Translations under genes and position numbers: made by a program
Notes under the pieces: model-generated
The model's input: only the letters and a program-made list of their open reading frames with translations
Database searches by the model: none
What the model was told of the DNA's origin: nothing
NCBI RefSeq assembly: GCF_014648815.1
Contig: NZ_BMRV01000006.1
Coordinates: forward strand, 124,001 to 188,000
Origin: Streptomyces flaveolus
GTDB lineage: Bacteria > Actinomycetota > Actinomycetes > Streptomycetales > Streptomycetaceae
Length of the DNA stretch: 64,000 nt
Direction: 5' to 3'
Shown here: in pieces, positions 24,464 to 32,936 of the stretch
How positions within the stretch are numbered: the stretch's first letter is position 1
How the letters are laid out: each line of letters opens with the position of its first letter

Positions 24464-25510
24464 ATGACGGTGACCCTGGCGGACGTGGCGGCCCGCGCCC
24501 AGGTCTCCCCCGCGACGGTGTCGCGCGTGCTGAACGGGAACTATCCCGTGGCGGCCTCCACCCGGGAACGGGTGCTCAAGGCGGTCGACGAGCTGGACTA
24601 CGTGCTCAACGGCCCCGCGAGCGCGCTGGCGGCCGCGACGTCCGACCTGGTGGGAATCCTCGTCAACGACATCGCCGACCCCTTCTTCGGGGTGATGGCC
24701 GGGGCGATCCAGTCCGAGATCGGTGGGCCGGGCGGCAGAGCCGGCGGCGAGAGACTCGCCGTGGTCTGCAACACCGGCGGCGCCCCGGAGCGCGAGCTGA
24801 CCTACCTCACGCTGCTGCAGCGGCAGCGGGCGGCGGCCGTCGTGCTGACCGGCGGGGCGATGGAGGACGCGGCGCACCAGACGGCGGTGGCGACGAAGCT
24901 GCGGAAGCTGTCGGAGGCCGGGACCCGGGTGGTGCTGTGCGGTCGGCCGCCGGCGCCGGGGACCGGGGCGATCGCGCTGACCTTCGACAACCGCGGGGGC
25001 GGCCGGGAGCTGACCGAGCACCTGATCGGGCTCGGACACCGGCGGCTCGGTTACATCGCGGGCCCCGAGGAGCGGACCACGACCCGGCACCGGCTGGAAG
25101 GGCACCGGGCCGCGCTCGCCGCGCACGGCATCGAGGAGGACGCCCGCTGGACGGTCCACGGGCGCTACGACCGGCAGTCCGGCTACGAGGCCACGCTCGA
25201 ACTCCTGCGCAGGGACCCGTCCCTGACCGCGGTCGTCGCCGCGAACGACACCGTCGCGCTGGGGGCGTGCGCGGCGCTGCGGGACTCCGGGCTGCGGATC
25301 CCGGCGGACGTGTCGGTGGCCGGCTTCGACGACCTGCCGTTCAGCATCGACGCGGTGCCCGCGCTGACGACGGTCCGGCTGCCGCTCGCGGAGGCGGGGG
25401 CGCGGGCGGGGCGGATCGCGATGGGGCGGGAGGAGGCGCCGCCCGGGGGGATCGCGACGGTGCGGGGGGAGTTGATGGTGCGGGGGTCCTCCGGGGTGCC
25501 TCGGACGTGA
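24464..25510 (+). CDS. LacI-family regulator of the adjacent sugar cluster
   Basis: 348 residues. The helix-turn-helix and hinge are at residues 3-26 (TLADVAARAQVSPATVSRVL), followed by the sensor domain (DLVGILVNDIADPFFGVMAG, TAVVAANDTVALGACAAL, DVSVAGFDDLPFSID). GGAGGACGAGGAC precedes the ATG. It is divergent from the oxidoreductase operon across a region with an AAGCGCTT operator, so it is the likely repressor. The ligand is presumably the cluster's sugar. A small glycine/arginine-rich insertion (GGPGGRAGGERLAVVC) interrupts the sensor domain. Confidence 0.88.
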   Translation: MTVTLADVAARAQVSPATVSRVLNGNYPVAASTRERVLKAVDELDYVLNGPASALAAATSDLVGILVNDIADPFFGVMAGAIQSEIGGPGGRAGGERLAVVCNTGGAPERELTYLTLLQRQRAAAVVLTGGAMEDAAHQTAVATKLRKLSEAGTRVVLCGRPPAPGTGAIALTFDNRGGGRELTEHLIGLGHRRLGYIAGPEERTTTRHRLEGHRAALAAHGIEEDARWTVHGRYDRQSGYEATLELLRRDPSLTAVVAANDTVALGACAALRDSGLRIPADVSVAGFDDLPFSIDAVPALTTVRLPLAEAGARAGRIAMGREEAPPGGIATVRGELMVRGSSGVPRT

Positions 25511-25551
25511 GGGTGCCGCTTCCCGGGTGGTGACCGGTGTCCGGGTGGGCG

Positions 25552-25628
25552 TCGTCCGGGGGCTGCCGCCCCCGGGCCCCCGCTTCGGCCCTGAACGGGC
25601 CTCGTCCTCAAACGCCGGACGGGCTGGA
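25552..25628 (+). repeat. Streptomyces-type intergenic repeat
   Basis: The stretch contains CGCTTCGGCCCTGAACGGGC and CGTCCTCAAACGCCGGACGG, which I recognise as a widely dispersed intergenic sequence of Streptomyces chromosomes. It sits in the 364-base gap between the LacI gene and the isomerase gene. Function unknown; a role as an mRNA 3' element is possible. Confidence 0.5.
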
Positions 25629-25657
25629 AGTTGCCGTGCGGTCCGCCGGGACGGCAG

Positions 25658-25750
25658 CGGGGCCGGGAGTCACGGTCGGCCCGCAGAGACGGCGACGGGG
25701 CCGGGAGTCACCGGTCCGCCCTCCCAGACCGCACCGGGGCCGGGAGTCAC
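25658..25750 (+). repeat. Three imperfect 38-39-bp tandem repeats
   Basis: The 16-mer CGGGGCCGGGAGTCAC occurs at 25658, 25696 and 25735, spaced 38 and 39 bases, with related sequence between (CGGTCCGCCCTCCC, CGGTCGGCCCTCCC). A diverged version of the surrounding sequence reappears at 25770-25815. It occupies the rest of the 364-base gene-free gap; no ORF with a good start is seen in it. Confidence 0.6.
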
Positions 25751-25874
25751 CGGTCGGCCCTCCCGGACGGCGAGGCTGGGAGCTGCCGTGCGGTCCGCCG
25801 GGGCGGCGACGGGGCTCGGCGACACCTCGCCGAAGAGGGAATCCGCGGGCCGATCGCGGGTAGGGTCCCCGGGC

Positions 25875-26675
25875 ATGAAGCTGGCGTTCTCCACACTCGG
25901 TCTGCCCGGACTGCCGCTGCCCGACGTGCTGCGGCTCGCGACCACCCACGGATACCACGGCGTCGAACTGCGCGCCCACCCCGAGGAGCCGGTCAACCCC
26001 GGCCTCTCCCCCGGTGAACGGGCCGACGCCGCCGCCGCGTTCAAGGCGGCCGGCGTCGAGGTGCTCAGCGTCGCGGGGTACGCGCGGGTCGCCGCGCCCG
26101 GGGACGACGACACCGTGATCGCCGAGATCCGCGACCTGCTCGACCTGGCCCGCGACCTGGGCGCCCCGTACGTCCGGGTCTTCCCCGGCGGCGGCACCGG
26201 CCAGAGCCCCGAGGAGGCCGACGCGACGGCCGCCCGGCGCCTGGGCACCGCCGCCGAGTACGCCACCGACGCGGGCGTGCGCATCCTGCTGGAGACCCAC
26301 GACTCGCACCGCACCGGCGCCGACGCGATGCGCGTGCTCGGCCTGGTCGGCCACCGGCAGGTCGGCGCCCTGTGGGACGTCATGCACACCTGGCTGGGCG
26401 GCGAACAGCCCACGGAGACCTACGCGGCGCTGTCCCCGCACCTCGGCTACGTCCAGGTCAAGGACATCGCCTCGGTCGACGACACCACGCCGCTGCCGCT
26501 CGGTGCGGGCGTGCTGCCGCTGGCCGAGTGCGTGGAGGTGCTCTCCCGCGAGGGCTGGGACGGCTGGCTGTGCTGGGAGTACGAGAAGCGGTGGTACGAG
26601 GCGGCGGCCCCGCTGCCCGGTCTGCTGGACGAGGGCCGCCGTCACCTGGACCGGCTGCTCAACGAGTCGGCCTGA
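25875..26675 (+). CDS. TIM-barrel sugar phosphate isomerase/epimerase
   Basis: 266 residues starting MKLAFSTLGLPGLPLPDVLR. Barrel metal-site segments are VRILLETHDSHRTG, VGALWDVMHTWLGG, LGYVQVKDI and GWLCWEYEKRWYEAA. The ATG at 25875 excludes the repeat-rich upstream sequence. It lies downstream of the LacI gene but 364 bases away, so probably has its own promoter. It is a second member of the family found at 21090, likely a related step in the same or a neighbouring pathway. Its 3' end overlaps the convergent DUF2637 gene by 34 bases. Confidence 0.85.
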   Translation: MKLAFSTLGLPGLPLPDVLRLATTHGYHGVELRAHPEEPVNPGLSPGERADAAAAFKAAGVEVLSVAGYARVAAPGDDDTVIAEIRDLLDLARDLGAPYVRVFPGGGTGQSPEEADATAARRLGTAAEYATDAGVRILLETHDSHRTGADAMRVLGLVGHRQVGALWDVMHTWLGGEQPTETYAALSPHLGYVQVKDIASVDDTTPLPLGAGVLPLAECVEVLSREGWDGWLCWEYEKRWYEAAAPLPGLLDEGRRHLDRLLNESA

Positions 26676-27667
26676 CGACCGGCGCGCCGGGGCTGCGGGA
26701 AGGAACCGGTCGGGTGCTGCGCCTGGTTCCGCAGCGGCCGGTTGTCGCTGATCACGTACGTCTTCGGCGTGGGCTCCTGCGGCTGGGCCGCCTGCGGCCG
26801 GTGACCGTCGCCGGGCCGGGTGCCCTCGCGCCGCCCGCCCTGGGCGCCGGCGGCCCGGTCCGGTGCCGGGTCGGGCGCCCGCGCCGTGTCGGCCCCCACC
26901 GGGGGCGACGAGCGCAGGCGGTGCCGGGGTGCGGCGCGCCGGGGCGGACGGGTCAGGGTGATCTGGCGGACGAGCTGCTGGAAGCAGGTCAGGGAGGCCA
27001 GGCTCGGCAGGGCGGCGGCGGCGACGTCGACGACGGTCCTGGGCGTCTGGGCGGCCACGCACAGGAGCATCGCGATGAGCGAGAACGCCAGGACGACGCA
27101 CCAGGAGTGAACGGCACGGCGCTGGTGCAGCGCCGCCCGCAGGACCGACAGCGACGCCGCGAGCCAGGGCCCGTAGACGAGCAACGGCCACCACGACACC
27201 GCGCCCGTCTGAAGGCGGGTCAGGGCGACGACGCGCAGGGGGTCGTAGGCGACCATGCCGCCGAAGAGGCTGACCGCGGAGGCGATGACGGTGATGGCGG
27301 CGGCGATGACGTAGCTGACCGCCTGGAGCCCTCGCGGGCCGCGGCGTTCGCGCACCTTGCGGTGGCTGCGGACGGCCGCTCTCAGCGGGGGCAGCTCGGC
27401 CGTGATCTCCTGGAGGTTCTGCAGGGGGCTGCCCGCCGCAGGGGCCGCGGCCGGTGTCTCGTCCCGGGGAGAGGGGGTCTCGGGGAGCTGCTCCTCCAGG
27501 GCGTCCTGGAGCATGAAGGCCAGCTCTTCGGCCGGGTCCCAGGACATGTCCGGGAGGGGCATCGAGAGGTCGTCGGCGGGGGCTCGGTGACGGCCGTGGC
27601 CCGCCTCGTGGTGAGGTGCCGCGTAGGGGGAGTAATCCGGTCCGTAATACAGTTCCTCGTCGCGCAC
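26642..27667 (-). CDS. DUF2637 multi-pass membrane protein
   Basis: 341 residues from the GTG at 27667. A charged, proline-rich N-terminal domain of about 130 residues is followed by four hydrophobic segments (AVSYVIAAAITVIASAVSLF, WWPLLVYGPWLAASLSVLRA, WCVVLAFSLIAMLLCVAA and a weaker VVDVAAAALPSLASL) and a basic C-terminal tail. This matches DUF2637 proteins, which are common in actinomycete chromosomes and plasmids near transfer functions, but none of these is nearby. The start lies 7 bases after the small upstream gene's stop. Function unknown. Confidence 0.75.
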   Translation of the reverse strand: MRDEELYYGPDYSPYAAPHHEAGHGRHRAPADDLSMPLPDMSWDPAEELAFMLQDALEEQLPETPSPRDETPAAAPAAGSPLQNLQEITAELPPLRAAVRSHRKVRERRGPRGLQAVSYVIAAAITVIASAVSLFGGMVAYDPLRVVALTRLQTGAVSWWPLLVYGPWLAASLSVLRAALHQRRAVHSWCVVLAFSLIAMLLCVAAQTPRTVVDVAAAALPSLASLTCFQQLVRQITLTRPPRRAAPRHRLRSSPPVGADTARAPDPAPDRAAGAQGGRREGTRPGDGHRPQAAQPQEPTPKTYVISDNRPLRNQAQHPTGSFPQPRRAGRQADSLSSRSR

Positions 27668-27674
27668 GGCCCGG

Positions 27675-27881
27675 TCACTCGGCCCGCGAGAAGACGGGCC
27701 GTTCCCGCATCGCGGCCCACCGCCCGGCGAGGTCTTCCTGGAGCTCGCCCATGACATTCAGGAAATCCCGCAGAATCGGCTCGGTTTCCCTGAGTGCGAC
27801 GGGCGTTCCGCCCTGGTCCCCCACCACGTTCTTCCGCTCGGAAGCCCAAGGGAGACACATCCCCCCAGTTACCTTGGTCAT
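27675..27881 (-). CDS. Small hypothetical protein upstream of DUF2637 gene
   Basis: 68 residues, MTKVTGGMCLPWASERKNVV at the N terminus, helical and charged in the second half (LRDFLNVMGELQEDLAGRWA). The ATG at 27881 has GTGAGGAC directly upstream, so translation is likely. It is the first gene of a two-gene unit. No family recognised. Local GC is lower than in the neighbours, as is the region just upstream, hinting at a mildly foreign patch. Confidence 0.6.
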   Translation of the reverse strand: MTKVTGGMCLPWASERKNVVGDQGGTPVALRETEPILRDFLNVMGELQEDLAGRWAAMRERPVFSRAE

Positions 27882-28032
27882 GTCCTCACTAACGTCGACC
27901 GCCTCATCCGGATGCGCGGCAAACGAGTGAAGGATTATCCAGACAAGTAGTCTGTAAGGGTGTCCGCCCGTCCGTCCACCTGTCGTTTCAATCCGCCTGT
28001 CATTTAAATGCCTCCGCGTTTCCCAAAAGAAA

Positions 28033-28674
28033 CTATGCGCGGTGGATTTCCCGGCGCAGGCGGGACGCGACCCGGCTCTCCAGGCGGGCCCGGCACCCGG
28101 GCCACTCCGCCGCCGTGATCGAGTAGAGCGCGGAGTCGCGCAGCCGCCCCTCCTCGCCCGGCGCCCAGGAGCGGGACCAGTTGCGCAGGACGCCCTCGAA
28201 GCGGGCGCCGACCGACTCGATGGCCGCGCGGGAGCGACTGTTGCGGGCGTCCGTCTTCAGGTCGACCCGGGCGACGTCCCAGACCTCGAAGGCGTGCCGG
28301 AACAGGAGCAGTTTGGCCTCGGCGTTGATGCCGGTGCCCTGGGCCGAGCGCGCCAGCCACGTGAATCCGACCTCGACGGCGTCGAGCCGGTCCTCCGTCA
28401 GCCACGACCGCGGCTCCCAGTACGCCGTGGCGCCGACCGCACGTCCCGTGGCGAGGGAGATCTGCGCGAAGGGCGCCAGCCGTCCCGTGGCCGCCCGGGC
28501 CGCCTGGGCGTCGAGGTACGCGTCGACCTCCTCGGCCCGGGGCACCCAGGTGAACGCGTAGGTGCCGCGTTCCTCCTCCGCCGCCCGGGCGAGATCAGCG
28601 GCGTGCTGCGGACCCAACGGCTCCAGCCGTACCGACGTGCCTTCGAGTACCGGCGCCTTCAGCGTGAATGTCAC
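28033..28674 (-). CDS. GNAT N-acetyltransferase (RimJ/RimL type)
   Basis: 213 residues. The opening [20 protein letters not shown] is the typical RimJ/RimL beginning, and the acetyl-CoA loop follows in the [20 protein letters not shown] region; [20 protein letters not shown] matches motif B. Such proteins acetylate ribosomal protein N termini or small amines; the substrate is not readable here. The GTG start at 28674 lies inside the 3' end of the EamA gene, an 80-base same-strand overlap in another frame. A later start would cut the conserved N-terminal strand. Confidence 0.83.
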   Translation of the reverse strand: MTFTLKAPVLEGTSVRLEPLGPQHAADLARAAEEERGTYAFTWVPRAEEVDAYLDAQAARAATGRLAPFAQISLATGRAVGATAYWEPRSWLTEDRLDAVEVGFTWLARSAQGTGINAEAKLLLFRHAFEVWDVARVDLKTDARNSRSRAAIESVGARFEGVLRNWSRSWAPGEEGRLRDSALYSITAAEWPGCRARLESRVASRLRREIHRA

Positions 28675-29584
28675 CGGACGGATTCTTCCGGCCGGCCACG
28701 CCGGCGTCGAACGGGTTTTCCCGGTGGCGCGGGCGGAGGGTCACCGAGGTCAGCGCCACCCCGCCCACCAGCAGGGCCCCGGCGCACCACCGCAGCGGTG
28801 TCACCGGCTCGCCCAGGAAGAGGGCAGCCGACGTCATCCCGAAGACGGGGACCAGGAGGGAGAACGGCGCGACCGTCGAGGCGGGGTGGCGGTGCAGCAG
28901 CCAGCCCCAGGCGCCGAAGCCGAAGACCGTCGAGATCCAGGCGACGAACAGCAGCGTGCCCGCGCCCTGCCAGTCCAGGCCGCGCAGGGCCGCGAGGTCC
29001 CGGGAGGAGCCCTCCGTCAGCAGGGACAGGGCGAGGAGCGGCAGGACGGGGACGGTGGACACCCACACCATGAAGTTCAGCGCGTCGGGCGGGGATGCCT
29101 TGCGGGTCAGGACGTTGGACACGCCCCAGGCGGCCGCCGCGCCGATCACCATCGCGAAGGCGCCCAGCGGACCGGAGGTCCCCTCGTCGACGGCCGCCAC
29201 GACGATGCCGGCGCAGGCCACCAGCATGCCCAGCACCCGGACGCGGGTGGGGCGTTCGCCCAGTACCGCCGCCGCGATCACCGCCGTGAACACCGCCTGG
29301 ATCTGGAGCACCAGCGACGACAGGCCGGCCGGCATGCCCGCGTCCATGCCGACGAAGACCAGGCCGAACTTCGCGACGCCGAGGACCAGTCCCACCGCCA
29401 CGATCCACTTCCAGGCCACCTTGGGGCGGCCCACGAAGAAGACGGCGGGCAGGGCCGCCGCCAGGAAGCGCAGGGCGGAGAAGAGGAGGGGCGGGAAGTG
29501 GTCGAGGCCGATCTCGATGACCGTGAAGTTGACGCCCCAGACGGCGGCCACGAGGACGCCGAGAGCGAGGTGGGAAGGTCGCAT
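28595..29584 (-). CDS. EamA-family (DMT) transporter
   Basis: 329 residues, a ten-helix drug/metabolite transporter with two EamA repeats: [20 protein letters not shown] opens the first and [20 protein letters not shown] the second. The ATG at 29584 is chosen because it begins the first helix; the upstream start would add nine residues. The last 35 residues (after [14 protein letters not shown]) are hydrophilic and unlike the family; they come from DNA that overlaps the downstream GNAT gene. It is divergent from a LysR regulator, which probably controls it. Confidence 0.88.
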   Translation of the reverse strand: MRPSHLALGVLVAAVWGVNFTVIEIGLDHFPPLLFSALRFLAAALPAVFFVGRPKVAWKWIVAVGLVLGVAKFGLVFVGMDAGMPAGLSSLVLQIQAVFTAVIAAAVLGERPTRVRVLGMLVACAGIVVAAVDEGTSGPLGAFAMVIGAAAAWGVSNVLTRKASPPDALNFMVWVSTVPVLPLLALSLLTEGSSRDLAALRGLDWQGAGTLLFVAWISTVFGFGAWGWLLHRHPASTVAPFSLLVPVFGMTSAALFLGEPVTPLRWCAGALLVGGVALTSVTLRPRHRENPFDAGVAGRKNPSGDIHAEGAGTRRHVGTAGAVGSAARR

Positions 29585-29618
29585 GGGTCGAGGATCGCCC
29601 GAGCCGACCATGTAGCAC

Positions 29619-29633
29619 CAGCGATGATTGCTG
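29619..29633. promoter_or_regulatory. LysR-type box between EamA and LysR genes
   Basis: CAGCGATGATTGCTG, a 15-bp near-palindrome with 6 of 7 pairs matching, in the 95-base divergent region. Size and symmetry suit a LysR-family recognition site. Confidence 0.45.
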
Positions 29634-29679
29634 CATGGTTGGATGAAGCAAAACTAACTCTTCGCCTCCGGGAGCCGAC

Positions 29680-30618
29680 ATGCTCGACCTGCAGCGCCTG
29701 CGCGCCCTGCACGCCGTCTCCGTGCACGGCACCGTCGGGGCGGCCGCCGCCGCGCTCGGCTTCACTCCGTCCGCCGTCTCCCAGCAGATCGCCAAGCTGG
29801 AACGGGAGACCAGGACCGTGCTCCTCGAACGGGAGGGCCGTGGCGTGCGGCTCACCGACGAGGCGCGTCAACTGGCCGCCGCCGCCCGCGAACTGATGGC
29901 CATCGTGGAGCGCACGGAGACCGAGCTGGAGGAGCGGCGCGGGGTGCCGGCGGGGCGGCTGACCATCGCCGCGTTCCCGTCGGCGGCGCGCGGGCTGATG
30001 CCCCCCGTGCTGGCCGACCTGGCGGCACGCCACCCCGCGCTCGACACCCGGCTCAGCGAGGCCGACCCGCACCTGTCCGTGGATCTGGTGGCGAAGGGCG
30101 CCGTCGACCTCGTCGTCGCCCACGACTGGGACATCGCGCCGCTGCCCGCCCCGGCCGGTGTGGAGCACGCGCCGATCGGCGAGGACCTGTGCGACCTGCT
30201 CGTCCCCGAAGGGCACCCCTTCGCGGGCCGCGGAGCCCTGCGGCGGGAGGAGCTGGGCGGGCAGCGCTGGATCTGCCAGCCGCCGGGCCGGGTCTGCCAC
30301 GACTGGCTGGTGCGGACCCTGCGGACGGCGGGGCACGAGCCGGACATCGTCCACCAGGCCGACGAGAACCCGACCCTGGTCGCCCTGGTCGCCGCCGGGC
30401 TCGGCATCGCGGTGATCCCCCGGCTGGGGCGCGGCCCGCTGCCCGCCGGGGTGGTGGAGGTGCCGCTCGACCCGATGCCCGTACGGCGGCTGTACGCGCT
30501 GTGGCGCACGGGGGCCGCCCGGCGTCCGGCGATCGCGGAGACCGTGCGCGCCCTGCGTGCGCACTGGCCGGCCGTCTCCGCGCACACCGGCCCGTCCTCG
30601 GCCCAGCCGTCCCCCTGA
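29680..30618 (+). CDS. LysR-family regulator
   Basis: 312 residues. The winged helix is at about residues 2-60 (LDLQRLRALHAVSVHGTVGA, AAAALGFTPSAVSQQIAKLE), followed by the two-lobed effector domain (PAGRLTIAAFPSAARGLMPP onwards). GGGAG precedes the ATG. Divergent from an EamA exporter, a common LysR arrangement in which the regulator senses the exported amino acid or drug. A long hairpin at 30786 follows, 168 bases after the stop. Confidence 0.9.
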   Translation: MLDLQRLRALHAVSVHGTVGAAAAALGFTPSAVSQQIAKLERETRTVLLEREGRGVRLTDEARQLAAAARELMAIVERTETELEERRGVPAGRLTIAAFPSAARGLMPPVLADLAARHPALDTRLSEADPHLSVDLVAKGAVDLVVAHDWDIAPLPAPAGVEHAPIGEDLCDLLVPEGHPFAGRGALRREELGGQRWICQPPGRVCHDWLVRTLRTAGHEPDIVHQADENPTLVALVAAGLGIAVIPRLGRGPLPAGVVEVPLDPMPVRRLYALWRTGAARRPAIAETVRALRAHWPAVSAHTGPSSAQPSP

Positions 30619-30785
30619 CCCCACCGGCAACGACTTCGGGAACCGGGGCCCCGGAGCGGGAACCCGGGCCGGGCCCCGCCCGTCCAATGCGCACGTTGCC
30701 GGAAGAGTCTCCTCGGTGCGGTGTCGGCCTCGCTGCTGGCTGCGATCGCTGACCACCCTCTCCTCCGTACCGCGGCCGGCAGCAC

Positions 30786-30827
30786 GCCGCCATCGGCGCG
30801 CCCCCCTCCCTGTGCGCCGATGGCGGC
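30786..30827 (+). terminator. Hairpin in the LysR-GH3 intergenic region
   Basis: Perfect 14-bp stem GCCGCCATCGGCGC / GCGCCGATGGCGGC with a pyrimidine-rich 14-base loop. The rest of the 356-base gap (30619-30974) holds a candidate promoter and a second inverted repeat, listed separately. Confidence 0.6.
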
Positions 30828-30875
30828 CCCGAGCTCTCCCTCCCCCGGCCGGTGGGACGACTCGTGTGCGCTCCC

Positions 30876-30922
30876 TTGACTGGCAGAAACTTCCCGGATA
30901 TTGGTGACTCCTTGGAAGTTTC
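30876..30922 (+). promoter_or_regulatory. Candidate promoter and inverted repeat upstream of the GH3 gene
   Basis: TTGACT at 30876-30881 followed after 17 bases by TATTGG gives a possible vegetative promoter. Around it is a perfect 9-bp inverted repeat, GAAACTTCC at 30886-30894 and GGAAGTTTC at 30914-30922, which would flank or cover the -10 region and so could be an operator. The GH3 start is 52 bases beyond. Confidence 0.45.
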
Positions 30923-30974
30923 CTTCAGCAGCTCTCCAGCGATTCCGCAGCGGATCACTCCGGAAGGAGCGCAC

Positions 30975-32819
30975 GTGCAAGACAGCAGCACGGCCGGCAC
31001 GGGAAGCACCGCACGACCCTCCAGACGTACCGTCCTCGCCGCGACCGCGGGCGTCACCGCGGTGCTCGCGGCAGGCGGCACCGCGTACGCCGGACGGCGC
31101 CGGCCCGACGACGACAGGCTCCGCGCCGTCGTCTCCGGCATGACGCTCGAGGAGAAGGTCGGCCAGCTCTTCGTGATGCGGGTCTACGGCCACTCCGCCA
31201 CCGCCCCCGACCAGGCCGACATCGACGCCAACCTCAAGGAGATCGGCGTCCGCACGGCCGCCGAACTGGTCGCCAAGTACCGGGTCGGCGGCATCATCTA
31301 CTTCGCCTGGGCGCACAACACCCGCGACCCGCACCAGATCGCGGCCCTGTCCAACGGCATCCAGAAGGCGTCCCTGTCGCTGCCGCGCGGGCTGCCGGTG
31401 CTCATCTCCACGGACCAGGAGCACGGGATAGTGGCCCGCGTGGGCGAGCCGGCGACCCTGTTCCCCGGCGCGATGGCGGTCGGTGCGAACGGCTCGCGGT
31501 CCGACGCCCGTACCCTCGGGCGGATCGCGGGCGCCGAGCTGCGCGCCATGGGCATCCGGCAGGACTACGCCCCCGACGCCGACGTGAACGTCAACCCGGC
31601 CAACCCCGTGATCGGCGTGCGCTCGCTCGGCGCCGACCCCGAGGCGGTGGCCGGACTGGTGGCCGCCGAGGTGACGGGGTACCAGGGCTCCGGGATCGCC
31701 GCGTGCGCCAAGCACTTCCCCGGGCACGGGGACACGGCCACCGACAGCCACACCGGCCTCCCGGTCATCACGCACAGCCGTGAGCAGTGGGAGAAGCTGG
31801 ACGCGCCGCCGTTCCGCGCGGCGATCGCGGCCGGCATCGACGCGATCATGACCGCCCACCTCGTGGTCCCGGCGCTCGACGACTCCGGCGACCCGGCCAC
31901 CCTCTCCCGCCCGATCCTCACCGGCATCCTGCGCGAGGAACTCGGCTACGACGGGGTCGTGGTCACCGACTCCCTCGGCATGGAGGGCGTACGGACGAAG
32001 TACGGCGACGAACGGGTGCCGGTGCTGGCGCTGAAGGCGGGCGTCGACCAGCTCCTCAACCCGCCGGACCTGGACCTGGCGTGGAACGCGGTCCTGACGG
32101 CCGTGCGCGAGGGCGAGCTGACCGAGGCACGGCTCGACGAATCGATCCTGCGCGTGCTGCGGCTGAAGGCCAAGCTGGGCCTCTTCGAGGACGCCTACAC
32201 CGGGAGCCGGGACGTGGACCGCACGGTCGGCACCCGGGGGCACCTGGCCGCCGCCGACCGGATCGCCGAGCGGAGCACCACCCTGCTGGTCAACGAGGGG
32301 AACCTGCTGCCGCTGTCCCGCCGCCGGACGCCGAAGCTGCTGGTCGTCGGCGCCGACCCCGCCTCCCCGTCGGGCACGACGGGCCCGCCGACGACCACGC
32401 TCGCGGGCGCGCTGGGCGAACTCGGCTTCACGGCCACCGCCCTGTCCACGGGCACCGCGCCGTCCGCCGCGACCATCGACCGGGCGGTCGCCGCCGCCGG
32501 GGACGTGGACGCGGTGGTGGTCGCCACGTACAACGTCACCGCGGGCAGCAGCCAGCGCACGCTGGTGAACCGGCTGCTGGCGACCGGGAAGCCGGTGGTG
32601 GCGGTCGCGATCCGCAACCCGTACGACGTGGCCCAGCTCCCCGGCGTCCGCGCCTTCCTGGCCGCGTACTCGTGGACGGACGTCGAGGTGCGGGCGGCGG
32701 CCCGGGTCATCGCCGGGCGGGTGCGGCCGCGCGGGAAGCTGCCCGTGCCGGTGGTGCGGGCGGACGATCCGGCGACGGTGCTGTACCCGCTCGGCCACGG
32801 CCTGTCGTACCGGGCGTAG
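30975..32819 (+). CDS. Tat-exported GH3 glycosidase, probable beta-N-acetylglucosaminidase
   Basis: 614 residues. A twin-arginine signal (PSRRTVLAATAGVTAVLAAG) directs export. The GH3 domain carries the NagZ-type motif KHFPGHGDTATDSH at about 246-259, including the Asp-His dyad specific to N-acetylhexosaminidases, and the nucleophile segment VVTDSLGMEGV near 329. A C-terminal GH3 domain follows (LLVVGADPASPSGTTGPPTT on). GGAAGGAG precedes the GTG at 30975. Likely cleaves GlcNAc from chitin or peptidoglycan fragments outside the cell; the exact linkage is unknown. Confidence 0.88.
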   Translation: MQDSSTAGTGSTARPSRRTVLAATAGVTAVLAAGGTAYAGRRRPDDDRLRAVVSGMTLEEKVGQLFVMRVYGHSATAPDQADIDANLKEIGVRTAAELVAKYRVGGIIYFAWAHNTRDPHQIAALSNGIQKASLSLPRGLPVLISTDQEHGIVARVGEPATLFPGAMAVGANGSRSDARTLGRIAGAELRAMGIRQDYAPDADVNVNPANPVIGVRSLGADPEAVAGLVAAEVTGYQGSGIAACAKHFPGHGDTATDSHTGLPVITHSREQWEKLDAPPFRAAIAAGIDAIMTAHLVVPALDDSGDPATLSRPILTGILREELGYDGVVVTDSLGMEGVRTKYGDERVPVLALKAGVDQLLNPPDLDLAWNAVLTAVREGELTEARLDESILRVLRLKAKLGLFEDAYTGSRDVDRTVGTRGHLAAADRIAERSTTLLVNEGNLLPLSRRRTPKLLVVGADPASPSGTTGPPTTTLAGALGELGFTATALSTGTAPSAATIDRAVAAAGDVDAVVVATYNVTAGSSQRTLVNRLLATGKPVVAVAIRNPYDVAQLPGVRAFLAAYSWTDVEVRAAARVIAGRVRPRGKLPVPVVRADDPATVLYPLGHGLSYRA

Positions 32820-32936
32820 CGCGGCGTACGCCACGCGCCGGGAGCGCTGCCCCTCACCGTGCGCAATGCACCCCGCGCGTCTGGCGTGCGCCCGCTGCGG
32901 CGGGCCACGCTGGACGGGGGACCCGGGGGGACTGCG

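Noticed and set aside
25658..25750. Possible CRISPR array
   Set aside because: Only three imperfect repeats with similar, not unique, intervening sequence and no cas genes.
30870..30925. DasR binding site before the GH3 gene
   Set aside because: The sequence does not fit the ACTGGTCTAGACCACT pattern I know for DasR; the inverted repeat present is different.
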